Assembly (NCBI GenBank): GCA_017477465.1
Contig: JAFUVU010000008.1
Location: 1-36,363, forward strand
DNA from: Bacteroidales bacterium
Lineage (GTDB): Bacteria; Bacteroidota; Bacteroidia; Bacteroidales; UBA932
Length of the DNA stretch: 36,363 nucleotides
Reading direction: 5' to 3'
Below the pieces are notes generated by a model. The model saw only the letters and a list, made by a program, of their open reading frames with translations. It made no database searches and was not told where the DNA came from. How positions within the stretch are numbered: position 1 is the stretch's first letter; each line of letters begins with the position of its first letter. The translations under genes were made by a program, and so were the position numbers. This document shows positions 36,211-36,363 of the stretch, one piece after another.

Positions 36211-36363
36211 CGAAAAAATATGTATCTTTCCTCTATAAACCAAGATAAGACCGCTGTCCTTTGTTGGCGAGGGGACATCGGCGTGCGTCAGGGCAGACAC
36301 GGCCCCTGCACCTGGCATTTTGGCTGGTGCTTTCACAAGAATAATAAAACACTTTCCTCTACG

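Noticed and set aside
36198-36278. Longer QueH start at 36278
   Set aside because: The frame would include the TAAATTTG promoter box, and the residues before VKSSLSIE show no family similarity.

Overview
The window looks like a chromosomal segment of an uncultured member of the Bacteroidota, most likely order Bacteroidales. Supporting signs are promoters of the TTTG / TAnnTTTG type, very few Shine-Dalgarno sequences, a FeoA-FeoB fusion, a FISUMP-type lipoprotein, QueH, LuxR-type regulators with TPRs, and class III ribonucleotide reductase (anaerobic life). No species can be named from sequence alone.

Layout. (1) 1-5116 is an accessory or degraded region. It starts with the tail of an ABC permease and a DUF1016-like remnant. 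A four-gene minus-strand cassette follows at 3889-836: small LuxR HTH protein, FISUMP lipoprotein, second lipoprotein, TPR-membrane-LuxR protein. The cassette is bracketed by two copies of a 36-bp G-run repeat. Next come 3' fragments of unrelated genes, tRNA-Leu(CAA) and an outer membrane protein remnant. (2) 5208-9378 is an aroB-aroDA-aroC shikimate operon with 4-bp overlaps. It includes an AroD-AroA fusion and a chorismate synthase carrying a large His/Cys-rich tandem insertion. (3) 9395-12846 is sufB-pnuC-sufC-sufD, with a half-length SufD. (4) 12939-17688 holds ispE (minus), then a lipoprotein, comM, hicA, hicB and tsaE (plus). (5) 17854-20693 is a minus-strand EnvC-like protein and a TPR protein. 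Divergent from them are an ECF sigma factor and a membrane anti-sigma/barrel protein. (6) 22774-28979 holds nrdD, nrdG, mdh (minus), a candidate structured RNA, a phosphopantetheinyl transferase and L-serine dehydratase. (7) 29297-36197 holds small outer membrane barrels, feoAB, nhaC, a frameshifted membrane-linked gene and queH.

Four signals cut across the genes. First, eight copies of a roughly 109-bp nested-palindrome element sit 0-6 nt after stop codons. Their outer arms co-vary, and one supplies the last codons and stop of ispE. Second, in at least eight genes the start codon lies 2-6 (usually exactly 5) nt after a TAnnTTTG box, which implies leaderless mRNAs. Third, the heptamer ATCGGCC/GGCCGAT is strongly over-used, about sixty times by hand count. 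Fourth, fragments of dispersed palindromes of the GTCAT-stem-ATCT kind occur inside the reading frames of aroB, aroC and sufD. The His/Cys-rich AroC insertion may have grown from one of these. All calls come from reading the sequence; no database search was run.
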